This document shows positions 1 to 11,664 of a stretch of DNA of 24,832 nt, one piece after another. Source of the DNA: Pyrenochaeta sp. MPI-SDFR-AT-0127 (lineage: Eukaryota; Ascomycota; Dothideomycetes; Pleosporales; Cucurbitariaceae); contig JAGTJM010000148.1 of the NCBI GenBank assembly GCA_020747015.1, positions 1 to 24,832 on the forward strand, read 5' to 3'. The notes below the pieces were generated by a model. That model saw only the letters and a list, made by a program, of their open reading frames with translations. It did not search any database and was not told the origin of the DNA. Position 1 is the first letter of the stretch. The number at the start of each line of letters is the position of its first letter. The position numbers and the translations under genes are program-made.

Positions 1-317
1 GCTTATTTTATAGATCTAATCTATATCTATAACTTTTATATATAAAATTTCTTTTTAAAAAAATAATTACGTAAGTTATTCAGGTTTTAAAGCGTGGGTA
101 CTGGTGGCCTAATTAAGTAGGTATCGAAAAATGGGTATTGAAATAACTGACGTACTAAAAGATATATTACGTAATTAAAATTCTAGATTTATAGATCTAG
201 CTAATAGCTATAAAATAAACTAAAATTTACCTAATTTAGACTAGTATTAATAGAGGAATAAATAAAAGAAAGATTAGGGGGTATACCCACCCGACCAGCC
301 TACCTATCGGCCACCCT
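1..317. mobile_element. MITE-like inverted-repeat element, copy 1 (left part outside window)
   Basis: This stretch matches 11976-12277 almost base for base, differing mainly by transitions. It ends in the outer inverted repeat that is missing from the right end of the second copy: the last 19 or so bases (299-317) are the reverse complement of the start of copy 2 at 11881, apart from one mismatch. About 95 bp of its left part lie before base 1. It has no coding capacity. It joins a gag fragment at 318, so it appears to have inserted into a Gypsy element. It keeps more TpG and CpA than the sequence to its right, so it was RIPed less or arrived later. The superfamily is not established. Confidence 0.7.
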
Positions 318-1024
318 AAAGAGTATAGTCTATCTCTAGTTTAATTAAACTTAATTAGCCTTTATTTATTACTAAAATACTTCTAACTATAAACTTATAA
401 GAGACTTATTCTCTTTTAGTAATACTTCCTCTAGAATTTATAGATAGAATAATAAGATTAGAAAAGATATCTTCTATTAGTAATCTAAGTAATAGAAAGA
501 ACTCTAGCTTTAGATAATAATAAGCTTCTATATAAGACTAACTTAAGATTAACTTAGATTACTATTAGATAAAGTATATATATATAGCCTTAGTTTAGGA
601 ATATTCTATAGAGTTAGTAAGAGAATACTTAGAGCTCTAATACCTAGCTAACTCTTCTATAGATAGTTTCTAGATTACTAAATAGATAGTTAATTTCTTA
701 AAATTCTATTTTATTACTAGAAATAAAATAGTAGAGAACTAATTATTATTTAATTAATTATAATAGAGGAAGAAGGAAACTTTTACTCTCTTTAAAATAT
801 ATTTTCTAAGTATAGCTATAAAAGAATATATACTTAAGTTAGAGTAGTTTTACTATTTATAGATTAAGATTATTTCTAATCTTTAAGTACTAAACCTAAA
901 ATTTAAATACTTCTAGAAGAACTCTTTTAAGTAGATAGTAGAGTACTTAACTATATATAATATAGAGTAAAAGAATTATCTAGTTATAGGCTCTCCTACT
1001 AATATTTCTTAGAATACTACTTAG
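318..1024 (+). pseudogene. RIP-inactivated Gypsy gag fragment (plus-strand copy)
   Basis: The sequence from about 330 to 1024 is collinear with the reverse complement of about 17730-18420, the gag region of gypsy-1, and differs mostly by C-to-T and G-to-A changes. It is therefore part of a second copy of that family in the opposite orientation. Gag is the structural protein that packages element RNA. No start codon or open frame survives: stops occur where Gln and Trp codons are expected, and many 60-base lines (for example 421-600) contain no CA and no TG. Homology stops abruptly at about 1024, before the zinc knuckle. The left end is cut by the MITE-like element. Confidence 0.7.
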
Positions 1025-2516
1025 TTATCGCGGAGGAAGATCCCTCTACTTAAGTATAAGTAGAGGAGTAATCTAACTAATTATATAGAATAGAAGTATA
1101 GAGGATATACTAATTAAGAAGATAGATTAGATTAAGTATTCTCTAATCCTAAGAGTATATAGTTTAGACTTTATAACTTAGCTTTCTTAGCTAGAGATTA
1201 ATCTTATCTACTAATCTTTCTCTAAGCTTAGTATACTCCTATAGTTATAAGCCTAGCGCTATAAGACTATAGATTAATTCTCTCTATATAATCTTATATA
1301 TAGAAGTACTTAGATTACTCTATATTCTTTACCTCTCTAATATCTTACTTATAATAGACTAAGAATCTTCTATTCCTAAAGGAAATATCCTACTATAATT
1401 ATAGAAAGATTAGCCTTTTTAGTTCCCTTAGCTTAAAAGCCTTATATATAAAAAGTAGGTTTAAGATTAGATTAATCTAGATAGTACTAATACTATACTA
1501 ATTAAGGATTAGGAACTAGCCTATCTAAAGATTCTAACTAAGCTAACTAAGCTAGTTACTTTCTTAACTATAGCTATATAAGAGGAGTATAAGAAATTTA
1601 ATAAAAACTTACTTAAATATAAGGCTCTATAGGTTATATATAAGAAATATAGAGTAGATAATAATACTCTAATAAAGAAATAGAAGATTAAAACTACTTA
1701 CTAGACTTAAAAGAGAGTAGCTCTCTTAAATATTAGAGACTAGATTAATAAAATAGTATCTATAGATCTTTTTACTCTAACCTAGATTAAACTCCTTAAT
1801 AGAAAGGAATATAGACTTTAACCTCTAATTAGATAGCTTAAGAAGGATCTAGCTCTAAATATAAGTCTTATAGTAAACTAGATTAGAAGTAAGTACTAAT
1901 TATACCTAGAAAAAGTAAAAGGAGAGTAAATAACTCCTAATTACTAATTTTAAAAGTAGTAGGTCCTATATACCTAAGAATAAGCCTTTAATATACCTAA
2001 TATTTAAGGATTAATTAGGCTTACTAACTTTCTAAAGGTACTTATACTAAAGTTTACTCTAGATTAGGTATATTAAATAACTACTAAGATAATTAAAGAT
2101 ATAATAATAGGTAGAGTAGTAATAGAGCTTAATAATCTAGCTAATATTTATAGTATACTATTATAGGCTTATATAAGCCTTACTCTAAAAGGGAAAAGAC
2201 TATTAGTATTTACTATCTCTTTATTTAGTAGAATACTAAGTAGAGGAAATTCTAAAATAAGTAATAGCTACTTTTATTAAGTTAAACCCTATAATAGATA
2301 TAGATAGAAGCTAATTACTTATAAAAGACTCTAGATAGCTATAATAGAATTTTCTCTAACCTTAAGAATAAATCTAAGTAAATCTAATAAAAAGAAGATT
2401 AAGGAATAGTATTATAAAGAAGAGTAGGCTAAACTTTATAAATAAATTAAGTAATCTAGTTAGTAGATAAAGGTAAAGATACTAAGATACTAAAATTAAG
2501 GATTAGATATAGGTAT
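1025..2516 (+). pseudogene. RIP-inactivated reading frame of unknown family
   Basis: Apart from stops, the plus strand reads through long stretches in one frame. The clearest part is about 1510-2430, where interruptions are almost all TAA or TAG, as expected from CAA, CAG or TGG codons hit by RIP. The conceptual product is rich in Leu, Ile, Lys and Tyr and looks helical. A partial Cys-to-Tyr-like motif near 1391-1402 does not have full zinc-knuckle spacing. I do not recognise the protein; a transposon-encoded product or a captured gene are both possible. It starts where the gag homology ends (about 1025) and stops at LTR A (2517). No start codon can be placed. Confidence 0.45.
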
Positions 2517-3103
2517 TGTAAAATTTAAATACTTAAGGTACTTAAACTATCTAAGCTTATTTTCTTTATTTAATTACGTAAGCTATATTAGAGCTTAGGT
2601 AATAATATTTAGTAGGATTTACTCGCCTATAAATTCTAATTAGAATAGTATATAGTTTATTATTATAGCGTTAGTATTAAGCGAGTTATTAAGAAAAAGG
2701 TTAAGACCTCGGTTAAGGTTATCCGTAAGGATAAGGTTATCCTTAGGTCTTAGACCTGGATATTATTAACCTTAGGAAGACCTAAGGCTATAGTTAGGCT
2801 ATAGTTAGCCTTAGAGGATAAAGTTAGCCTAAAGGAAATAGTTAGCTTATAGTTAGGCTAAAGATATCCATAAGAAGGAGGAAGGATCTATCTATAATTA
2901 GAGGTCTATCCTACCTACTTATCCTATACCTAGCAATAAATCTATTATATCCTACCTACCTTTTATCTATCTAAGATATTATTCTGCTTATATAAGCAAT
3001 CTTTATTTATCCTAAGAGCTAAGCCGCTACTAGCCTATCTAGGTTACTAGGCTATTTTTATTATTAAAGAAAGTTACCTCCTCCTCTCCCTACTTTCTTT
3101 ATA
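2517..3103 (+). mobile_element. LTR A, 587-bp LTR (family TGTAAA...TTTACA)
   Basis: This is one of three copies of the same sequence (see 11665-12657 and 12959-13546). It begins TGTAAA and ends TTTATA, which is the family end TTTACA with one C-to-T change. Its length equals that of copy B once the MITE in B is removed. Inside are short repeats of a TATAGTTAGG-like unit around 2790-2870. No matching 5-bp target duplication is visible: the left flank is ggtat and the right flank gttct. Copy A could therefore be one end of a larger element, or a solo LTR with rearranged flanks. Confidence 0.75.
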
Positions 3104-4540
3104 GTTCTAAACCTATAGGCTTTAGTTATTAAAAGATTAAAGGGATCCTAACTTTAGAATAATAGACTTTAATTATAAATAGATCTAAATTAGATTATAT
3201 TAATATAGAGGTTTAGATATAATCTTTTTAAATAAAGTAATATTATTAAGAAGCTATTACTAGTAGAGGTAAAGTTCTTCTTATAATATAATAATATAGG
3301 CGCTAAAGAGTTCTAAAATAGATCTAAGTATAACTTAAAGGTATATAGGAGTATATACTATATTAGATAACTAAGAATACCTCTATTTCTATAGGTTAGG
3401 TATAGAAGGATAAGAAGAACTTATTCTACTATCTACTACTAAAGAGCTATACTTATATATAGAGAAATAAGGGTAATAGGGCCTAATTAGGATAGTATTA
3501 GAAGTAGGTCTAATATCCTTTAAATACACCTTCCTTCTTATAGGAACGCGTATATATCTCTATTTCTATATAACGTTTATTATATATAGTCTATAGTAGG
3601 TTAAGGTTACTAATAATACTAGTACTTATATTACTAGTCTTTTTACTAAATACTAGAATAAGGACCTTAATCTAAAATTTAATTATAGGTCTTAGTTTCT
3701 AGTTAAGGTTAAACTTAGGAATAATTAAATCTAATTAAATATTAAGGTCTAAAAAAAGATCTAAATTAAATTAAGTATTAAGTAAGGGCCTTATTTAATT
3801 TAGGTATTTATTTCTTAAGTCTAGTTAAGGTATATATACTTTAGTTTAATAACTAGTACCTTATTTAGTAATCTAGCCGCTAACAGCTATTAGGATATAA
3901 GGATAGGTTACTCTTCTCTCTATAGGACTCTATAGATATAACTAGAAATCTAATACTAATACTAATAAGCTCTTCTAGAAGTACGCTCTATTATTACTTA
4001 AGAATCTAAACTTATCCTTAAAGTATCGTTAGAAGCTATAAGATTAGGATAGTACTATTTAATAGTATAACTATAGTTACCTTATACCCCCCCTTTTCTT
4101 AACCTTACTATATCTAAAAGTATCGCTAGTATCTTTACTCTTATTTCTAATAACTCTCTCTATAGTAGCTTATATAGAAATTATTTAGTATTATAGATAG
4201 TAGACTAGTATAATTAATAATTAGGCTAGCACGTATATAGATCTCTTAAAATACTCGATTATATTTACAGCGCGAAGTTATATAGAGGAAAGTCTCTAGT
4301 TAAGAACGCATTTTAGATTACTACTATTATCTAACGATTTTTTTTAGGACGTTTAATAATATACGTACTAGATAGAGAAAACTAATAGTATTATATAGAT
4401 AATAGGATCTCTTTAGGGCTATAATTAAGAATAGCGCTAGTAGAATAATAACTAGGTATAGCTTCTAGAGGCAGTTTAATATCGATACTACACCTAACTA
4501 ATATTTTAACTCCGCATAATATCGTATAAGTAGTAGAGTA
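3104..4540 (+). pseudogene. RIP-degraded block with glutamine-rich frames, family unknown
   Basis: Plus-strand frames here are interrupted almost only by TAA and TAG, densely spaced around 3560-3720 and 3900-4260. Read as former CAA/CAG codons this implies a Gln-rich protein, with a long helical-looking run at about 3906-4350. At least one frame shift separates the clearest parts (3530 region against 3906 region). I recognise no domain. CpA and TpG are scarce up to about 4200 and return gradually to 4540, which marks the edge of the RIPed block. It may be a transposon ORF or a RIPed host gene; the sequence does not decide. Confidence 0.35.
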
Positions 4541-6698
4541 TGAAAATTTCAGTCCGGACTACGTATTATCTGAATATAGTATCTACCTAATATTCTAAGA
4601 TAAATCTGGCGTGCTTATAAATGGCGAATAATCATCTCCTACTTAATTATACGAGTAGCATGTATAAAAAATATTATTCATGCTTTGCTCCCAATAATAC
4701 TCTAAATTTATCTTGTCCTGACTTGTCACCTTTCCGCTTTTCGTCTGCCCTGCTTTTGGTCTGCTTGGTTGACAAGATTGGAAATGTTGAGGTCTCGTCA
4801 AATCAATCAGCGGACAGTTGAAGCTGTACCACTTTTTTTCCGCATTATTTACCCAAATATTGGCTGAGTGAATCCATGTGATACAGTATCACTCCTTTAA
4901 GAGTCTCCACCTCTACTACAGACAAGATTGGGAGTCCACAGCGCTCCTATTCATGTTGACTCCATTTGGACGAGTCATCCAACTACCAGCAAGTTTGGTT
5001 CCGTCGAAGGACAAAAGAGGCGACTGGTCAAGGAATGCATAGTACTGGTCAACCGAGCTGTAAACTTTTCAGAGTGCATTGGCATTCTATCAGGTCGAGT
5101 GGGCAGGGGGCCGCTAAAGAAATCCTAGTCTGTGTGATGGCTTCCAACCACCGTTAGGGTCTTGCATTGTCATATCCAGCCAATTGTCCCATGCCATGCT
5201 GCTCTGAAGTCTTCAAATTATGTTTGTCCAGCTTATATGGCAGGTCAGTCTACTTCGCCTTGTTGTTTTGGCCAATTACCTGCTTGTTTCAAGCATAGAT
5301 AAGTCTGAAACCCTGCACCAACAACTGGGTCTTGTTTACAGCCGAAAAGTATGCCTACCGTTCGCTTGAAAGAAAATATCTTGAGGCAGCGCACCTGAAG
5401 GCGAATTTGACGTGCTCAATCCTGTCTTGGACATTTAAAAGGTTATTGTGATAGCTATAGAGTCCGTACAGTGCGCTGGACAATCTGTTCACTGATATGA
5501 AGATAAAAAAAAATTCTAGCTGACGTACTGCAAATAGTGTTGTTTCCCTGTATAAGATTAAAGAAGTTGATAGGTAGATACTCTACCCGCTACTTGGACT
5601 ACTTATCCTTAGCAATGCTAGTCATCGAAGTGCATGGCGGACTGTCGTCCAGTAGAAGTATCCTAAAGAATAGTAGATAAAATAAATACATCGTTGTGAT
5701 AACTTAGCTTGAGCAACTGACTTGTGGAACAACATTGTTGTGGCCGCCCTATTTCCAAGTCATACATTGGCCCCATAATGCAGGTGAATTATGACAACCA
5801 AAACCGGGTGACTCATCTAGGAGATGGCCCTGGTGATACATGCAGTATGTAACACCATCCATTACAACGGTGCAATGTTACGTGACTTGTTCAATACGAT
5901 ACCAGACGAGGTCAAGCAGCACCATAGCGTACTATTCGACCGCGCAGAGCAGTTGCTCGAAAGTTTACGCCACAGTTGTGAAATTGCTTTGCAACTTTGA
6001 GGAGCAAAACTACATGTACTTTGTCTATTAGGTACATACTAAAATAGAGCAGTTTCCACTGCACCTCTTGGTGGATCCCAAAGATGCCTGGACCTTTCCA
6101 GGTGAGAATTATTGCCATCTTGAAACGCCAAGCTTACATGCTGTGTGGAGTGAAGCCCCACGCCGAACATCTTCGTGAAATCTTTTGCAAAAAAATCCTA
6201 AAAGAATGATCTAGGATGGAGAAATTTGCAGCGAAATGTAGAGCCATCCATGTTTGGTTAAGTCCGTATCGGTACCTTTCACTTTTGCTCCTGCTGCAAA
6301 CATCTGTTCTTGAAATCCACTTCTACTCTCACTCTTAATTAGTCTTAGACCGGTCACTCGCAGGCAATGACTTAGCTACTAGGATATGTGCGACAAATTA
6401 GGACCGATTGGAAATCACTTTAAAGCCGACATTATGCTTTCAAAAAATATGCACAAATATTGAAGTATCTATTACTAAGAAAACTGAAACAACGCTGCGT
6501 TTTCATGCATATACCACAACTCCATCTACAACAAACTTTACTATGTCAAGGCAAAGCCACCCTGATCGGATGGTACAATCTTCAAAAAACACTGATGTTT
6601 TTACAAAACATGTCTTAACTATCAATATAGGGCTTTCTTTTGTAACAACAGTATACTAGCAGGGGTAAATTCGCGTAGATATACGTGCCATTTAAACA
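4541..6698. other. Non-RIPed region without a recognisable gene
   Basis: Base composition is ordinary, with normal CA and TG content. Short open stretches of 60-85 codons occur on both strands (for example 4621-4821, 4928-5128 and 6408-6659). None shows a recognisable domain, convincing splice structure or signal peptide. I saw no tRNA or repeat. The last part lies downstream of the transporter stop at 6699 and should hold its 3' UTR, but no clear polyadenylation signal is evident. Confidence 0.5.
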
Positions 6699-8350
6699 CT
6701 AAGTTTTATCTTTAACAGAATTAGAGTTGTCAGCGCATGACCAGGCCCCCGAGCCCCCACTTGCCTTATAGTCAGCGATGATACCTGATATTGCTGTGTA
6801 TGATCCAGCCACCATTATGTAAGTGCCAATGATAATTACGAAAGTGCTCCAGCAGACTCCTGCAATCCAGCGAGTATCTCGTCTCCTGCCTTTCCAGTTG
6901 TCATACAGCCACATCGCTCCTAATGGCTGAAAAGACATCAGAGTGCCGAATAATGAGCCAACTAAGGAGATGAGGCTGCCAAAGTTCGGCACAGCAGAAG
7001 CAATGATATATCCTACGATAGTGACACTCAGAGTGCAAGACAGCCAAGTCATCCAGTGAACAGCTGAATTTGACACAAGATGCTTGGAGCCACGTAACGT
7101 ACGGAGGAACATATATTTGGCCGGATAGTGAACAACAAGGCAGGTACTAGCGATAAGTCCAGGGAGTGCCAACCCATAGCAAATTCTCTTGAGAAGTGGA
7201 CCGGCAGAGCCGAGCGCGGGTGAGGCCACGAAGCTGCCGCAATAGTAGTAGACAACAATTCCCACAAGAAGATATATTGCAGTAATGATTCCTTGACACG
7301 TGAGCATGGACTTGTCGTACTGGCGAGGATCGCGCATTTCGGAGATAATGGCAAAGAAAGCTGGTGTGCCTGCATATGCAAAGACGAACCCATTGATAGC
7401 ACCCATCGCTTCATTAAAGGTTGGATTACCGATTAGCTTGTAGTTGGATTGATAGGGACCGGTTTGTGGTGCTTCCGCTGGCCGGTCTTGAACACCAACC
7501 GCGATGGTTAATGTGAGCACTAGAAGGTTATTATAATTTGGAATAGTAGGGGAAATTGGGCATCGCCATACATGCTACAAGGATGGAGACAACTCCGACC
7601 CAAGCGAGCCACGAAATCTTGCCGAGAGTTCGAATACTACCGGTCATGAATCCGATAATTGCGGCTACAGCGACAAATATTGCAGTACAGGCTCCATGTA
7701 CAGACATTGCGTTGAACGAGGTAGATATGCTAGATATGCCCGCGGCGGCGACACAGATCCACCCTTGGAAAGAATGTTATCAGTAGTTCAAATGAAACAG
7801 GTGGTATCCTTACAAAGTAAAAAGGCAACACCCATAGCCTCTTTGCCAACCTTTCCACCCAACTTTTCCCCTACATCAACAATGCTGTAAACTTCAGGGT
7901 GTTTACGTTTGAAAACACCAACAATATGGTTGCCCCATGTGATGATGCCGCCAATGCTGAGCAGGCAAAGAATTCCCGGAATCATTCCAAGGGCATCAAA
8001 GGCGGCCGGAATGGACAGAACGCCTAGACCGATCTGAGTTTTCAACATGAGGACAACAGTTCCAAGCCATCCTACCTGTCTGCAGTCAGTTAATGCGATT
8101 CTGTGTAGTGGTTGAAGTTGTGCCGTACATCGCGATAATTTGGGCCTTTCTCTGTGATCTCGCCAAACACATCGTCGCTAATGCTGAATCGACGTTGGGT
8201 ACTCTCTCTGCGCGAGACAATGCTCCAGACGCTTCCCCTGCGCGTTGTTTCCTGGGGCGCGAGCTCACCACCTCGCTCGTCTTTAGTGAAAGGATCTGAA
8301 TAATGAACTCGATCATGATCATCTCCGGTTTTCTCTTGACTAGTAGTCAT
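6699..8350 (-). CDS. Amino acid transporter, AAAP family (Aa_trans), related to fungal neutral amino acid permeases
   Basis: Predicted proton-coupled amino acid importer of the plasma membrane or vacuole; the substrate cannot be read from sequence. The four exons are 8350-8129, 8075-7814, 7763-7572 and 7519-6699 (stop TAG at 6699-6701), giving 1497 nt and 498 aa, normal for the family. The ATG has A at -3. Residues 1-74 are a polar cytosolic tail with the family-like FGEITEKGPNYRD before TM1. About 11 membrane segments follow, roughly at 77-100, 104-125, 162-181, 188-206, 214-236, 262-284, 297-322, 338-362, 378-402, 405-430 and 445-472. Family hallmarks are LKTQIGLGVLSIPAAFDALG, FAYAGTPAFFAIISEMRDPR, YYYCGSFVASPALGSAG and FQPLGAMWLYDNW. 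It resembles the Neurospora Mtr group, but the similarity is recognised by eye. No frame break is needed, so it looks intact. It stands alone between RIPed transposon blocks. Confidence 0.93.
7520..8128 (-). other. Three spliceosomal introns of the transporter gene
   Basis: Intron 1 (8128-8076, 53 bp) runs GTACGG...GACAG and joins GAT to GTA, restoring YRD-VGWLG. Intron 2 (7813-7764, 50 bp) runs GTAAGG...CCAAG and splits a Trp codon (T|GG). Intron 3 (7571-7520, 52 bp) runs GTATGG...TCTAG and splits a Leu codon (T|TG). Introns 1 and 2 contain CTGAC/CTGAT-like branch sites. The joins were chosen because they restore the conserved family sequence across each border and keep one frame to the stop. 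Short introns of this size are typical of filamentous ascomycetes. Confidence 0.85.
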
Positions 8351-8455
8351 CTTGAACGGCTGGTGTAAATGGTTGTATACAGATGCAAAGGCAATGTTGA
8401 GTCGCGGCTAAGGGAAGCAAGTCGTGGAGATGAAGGAACCTTTTTAATACATGCA

Positions 8456-8466
8456 AAAATATATGG
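8456..8466 (-). promoter_or_regulatory. Possible TATA-like element of the transporter gene
   Basis: On the minus strand this reads CCATATATTTT, about 105-115 bp upstream of the ATG at 8350. The position and sequence would suit a TATA-type core promoter. Nothing else supports it, and many fungal promoters lack a TATA box. Confidence 0.25.
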
Positions 8467-11407
8467 AGCGAAGAACGACTTCCCTTAGGATCGTCCCAGA
8501 TCGAGAAGATATACGTGCAGCACCAATTTAACTAAACGTAATGGAATCTACAGTCTATTGGTCGGTTAAAAGCCATTGTTGCCGGTAAAGATTTCCGATG
8601 TCATCAGTAACTTAACTGACGCGCCAAACACCCAGGTAGATACGACTCTTCCCTTTCTTGACTTTGCTAAGGAAGGAAATAACTGTAAGGAATAGTTATG
8701 AGTAACAAGATTCGTCATCATCACGGGTGTCTCCGTTACACCCTGCCACCTCAAACAAGAGCGCTCATTGTTGCGCGTGTGAAGCTCGCTTGAATTCAAG
8801 ATCGCGCTAGACTATTGCACAGGTAAATTCATGATGAGGAGGCGGCGCGGGGTTGGCGCACTAAAGAGGCGAATCAGCCAGAAGCCAGTCCTCACATTCT
8901 AATGACAGACTGCGCTATTTTTTTGGTCGCCCTCGGAGGCAAGATGCATAAAGGAGAAACTAGCATGACGAATTGCTCTTTTGCGGGGTTTAGGCGCGGG
9001 GTAAATTCGAAGTCGTGCTGGCGATAAGCAAAATATAGCTTCTGATAGATATGCCAGCGCTGAACATAGAGATTAATGATCGCCGCCTGGGATTGACACG
9101 GACGGAAGTACGTTATACCGTAATGCTCACTCCTATCTCCCACCAGATGCTCTGCGCTTGGACGACTGTACCACTAGAGGGTAGTAGCCAGTTCATATAT
9201 TCATCTCTTCTAAACACCTGATACACACTATTTTACGATCAAATCCAGTGTATGCGTTCAAAATTAAGGAACTGTCTAATCCCAGGACTACTGCACATGG
9301 GCAAACCAGGGGGACTTGCACGCTAAACTGTCTTTAAACTGTGTTGCCTCTTCCAAAATCCAACATAAAGTACAGGGGCTTGATTTGACAGTTTGGCTGA
9401 CTAGTACCGCTTGCAAGAACTTATATTAGTCCATCCATGAGAGGAGGACCTGTTATCATTGGTCCATTCGCTGAAACGGCTATAGTGATCCAGTTGTGGG
9501 CATTTGAAGATAACTCCCTGGTCTCGTAGTCTCCTCCAGTGTTCAAGAAAAATTACATGCACGCAATTTGCTGCATTTACTGCCAATGGTCCTTAACCTA
9601 CAGGGAGTCACGACGCCTACCACAAGCTTTCGTATTAAGACAGACTATTAGAGCTGATCACGCATCCTTGTGCATGTATAGAACCTATTGCTCTCAGCGC
9701 TCTCCAAGCCTGTAGACATAACAGGAGAGACATTGATTGTAGCTCCTAGCCATGCCTGTAAACGATCACTATAAACTCTAGCTCCCTGCAAGGAACACAT
9801 GCAGATGCTTCTTCCTTGTCATTCGTCTGAGAATGTGCTTAGACTTGTTTGGCTGGGTCTTTAGCTGCACATGAAGCACGACTGCCTTCCGAGAAACTCC
9901 ACAGATTTCAGTGCATATATCTGCTTCTTGTTTTAACAAACAAATTGTCCTCATTCTCTGCTCAATTCAACTCCTTCTTAAATCCTCTGGTACAAATGAT
10001 CATACTATCAATCATTTTCCTAGAAACCACTTTACTGGGTTTTGACATGGGCGTGAAGGTGTCCTGACGCAACAACAGTCGGCCGCGACTCTAGGATCAC
10101 GGCCAACCCTCTGATTCACTGGCCTGGCTTTTCCTGTATAAGGGCCTCCTGGAGGCGTTGATGACAATTCCCTTGAAGGACGATGTACTCCACGGCGACC
10201 ATCTCTAGTTCAGGAATGTGGATGAATGACTTAGCATTCATATCTCCTTGGGTGCGCTGCGGATTTCGATCCAGTCACTACCTAGATCCAAGTCTTTAGA
10301 CAACTGTGTACAATTGAGCTCTACCTTCTCCCCAGGTACCCCAGTACACACCACATGAATGCAAAACATTTACTTTCCATGTGGCATCCACTGTAGCACT
10401 CTTCCTCGGATTTTCATTGGTAAAAGATATTTGTAGTGTTTTAATACCACATAATATAGATCTGCTGTCAGAATTGAGAAGCCTCTCACCTCTGCCCGAA
10501 TATTAGACGTGGTGACCGCGGTTTCTCATTATCGATCTTTCACGAGGACCTCCAGCATGTTAAGTCTCTATATTGATACGATACAAATATGAGAATTTAT
10601 GGTCGTCGATATTAGTCGAGGCTTTTCAACTGGCTCAGCTGCGTTCTGGTGCAATGATTCGCGTGAAGCTCAGATTGATTCCAAGTCTCTGGAATCTGAG
10701 ATATGTAAGTCCATCCTTGTTGACGAGATATCATCACTACACATACAAGCTACGGGCCACGTACCTGTATCTGTTAGCTCGGCCACCTTGACCCTCAACG
10801 CTCAATCGCTAAGACCATACATCTGCACCAGGCTATTTTTCCAGAACGCATATTCAGCAACTCATTGTTCCATATGTGTTCTAATATTCTTTGCTCTCTT
10901 GAATCAGGCTGATCGCACCTGAAAGTAATTATGCATTCCTAATCATAATCTTCATTGGAAATCGGTAACAGGTCCATTGCGTCTCGCTTACCGTGCTCCA
11001 GAAAATGGATAGGTCTAATTTTGTCTACGCGTTCTAGAATGCGCAAAATCTCATGGGTACGCAAGATGCGTCACTCGCTGTGCACAACCCTTTAAGTGTA
11101 CCTGATTAGTCTCGCCGCAAGAATTTTTATTGAGCACGGTGTTAACTCGAACGTTAACTCGAACGCTACCTCTACAGCGCAGAAGTTGCCGATATGTATC
11201 GCGCTACTTGGTTCGCGCGTTGTATATGTGGCCAACTGTGATGTGAAATCACTTTACTAAACATTCTGCAAAGCAAAGACCGGAGGCTGCTTTCTGGTAC
11301 TTACTACACAGTGTAGCCAACCCTACGCCCTCGATGAGAGAACGATACAGGTCTAGAGCTACAGCGGATATTCATTAGATCGAAAATCTAGAGTCTGAGT
11401 ATCTTCG
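8467..11407. other. Non-RIPed region without a recognisable gene; upstream side of the transporter
   Basis: This 2.9-kb stretch has ordinary composition and only short open stretches on both strands, the longest being 107 codons at 10599-10922. None carries a domain I recognise. The part next to 8467 is likely promoter and 5' regulatory DNA for the transporter. I saw no tRNA and no transposon end until 11408, where the RIPed block begins. Confidence 0.5.
11141..11164. repeat. 12-bp tandem duplication
   Basis: GTTAACTCGAAC occurs twice in direct tandem (11141-11152 and 11153-11164). It is a small local duplication with no evident function. Confidence 0.6.
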
Positions 11408-11627
11408 TGTGAAGACCTTTACTAAGGATAGTAGAGGGTAAGGGTTAGTTCTTAGGGATAGAGTAAAGGTAGAGTAGCGTAGAGTGGGATAATACTAAGA
11501 TAGTAAGAGTACGCTTCTAAAAAGAGTATTAGGAATAGAGAACTATTCTATTACTTTTACTATTTATAAGAATATTAAGTTAAATATACTAAGCTATAAA
11601 GGCCCTTAGTATAAGTCTATATATATA
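11408..11627 (-). repeat. ~220-bp direct repeat, left copy (candidate 3' LTR of gypsy-1)
   Basis: It matches 18718-18935, starting with TGTGAAGACC and ending AGTCTATATATATA in both copies. It keeps some TpG, so it is less RIPed than the interior. The minus-strand pol lies between the copies, and in the right copy gag codons start directly at the repeat edge, so an LTR pair is the simplest reading. Against this, the far end shows TA rather than CA/TG (possibly RIPed), and the outer flanks (cttcg and ataga) do not form a target duplication. Confidence 0.55.
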
Positions 11628-11664
11628 AGGAGTCTTAGAGTCTTAAAGTCTTAGAGGTACTAAG

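Noticed and set aside
1391..1450. YYNYRK motif as a third destroyed zinc knuckle
   Set aside because: The first two Cys-to-Tyr positions fit, but the positions expected for His and the last Cys read Leu and Ser, which RIP transitions cannot produce.
1..4540. Extreme AT content as mitochondrial DNA or an AT-rich genome
   Set aside because: The loss is specific to CpA/TpG, Gypsy pol motifs are present in the matching blocks, and the adjoining island has normal nuclear composition with spliceosomal introns.
4621..5157. Several overlapping 63-66-codon open stretches
   Set aside because: They overlap in different frames, have no domains and no splice or promoter support.
6408..6659. 83-codon plus-strand open stretch just downstream of the transporter
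   Set aside because: Low-complexity Thr/Ser-rich composition, no domain, and convergent with the transporter 3' UTR.
8093..8322. Open stretches overlapping exon 1 of the transporter
   Set aside because: They are shadow frames of the real first exon, which is supported by family similarity and splicing.
10599..10922. 107-codon open stretch on the plus strand with an internal GTAAGT
   Set aside because: It is preceded in frame by a TGA, has no recognisable domain or signal peptide, and no convincing partner exon. Length alone is not evidence at this base composition.
11436..11460. TTAGGG-like bases (gggtaagggttagttcttaggg) as a telomeric repeat
   Set aside because: There is no tandem array; it is part of the ~220-bp repeat and recurs at 18750-18775 in the same context.
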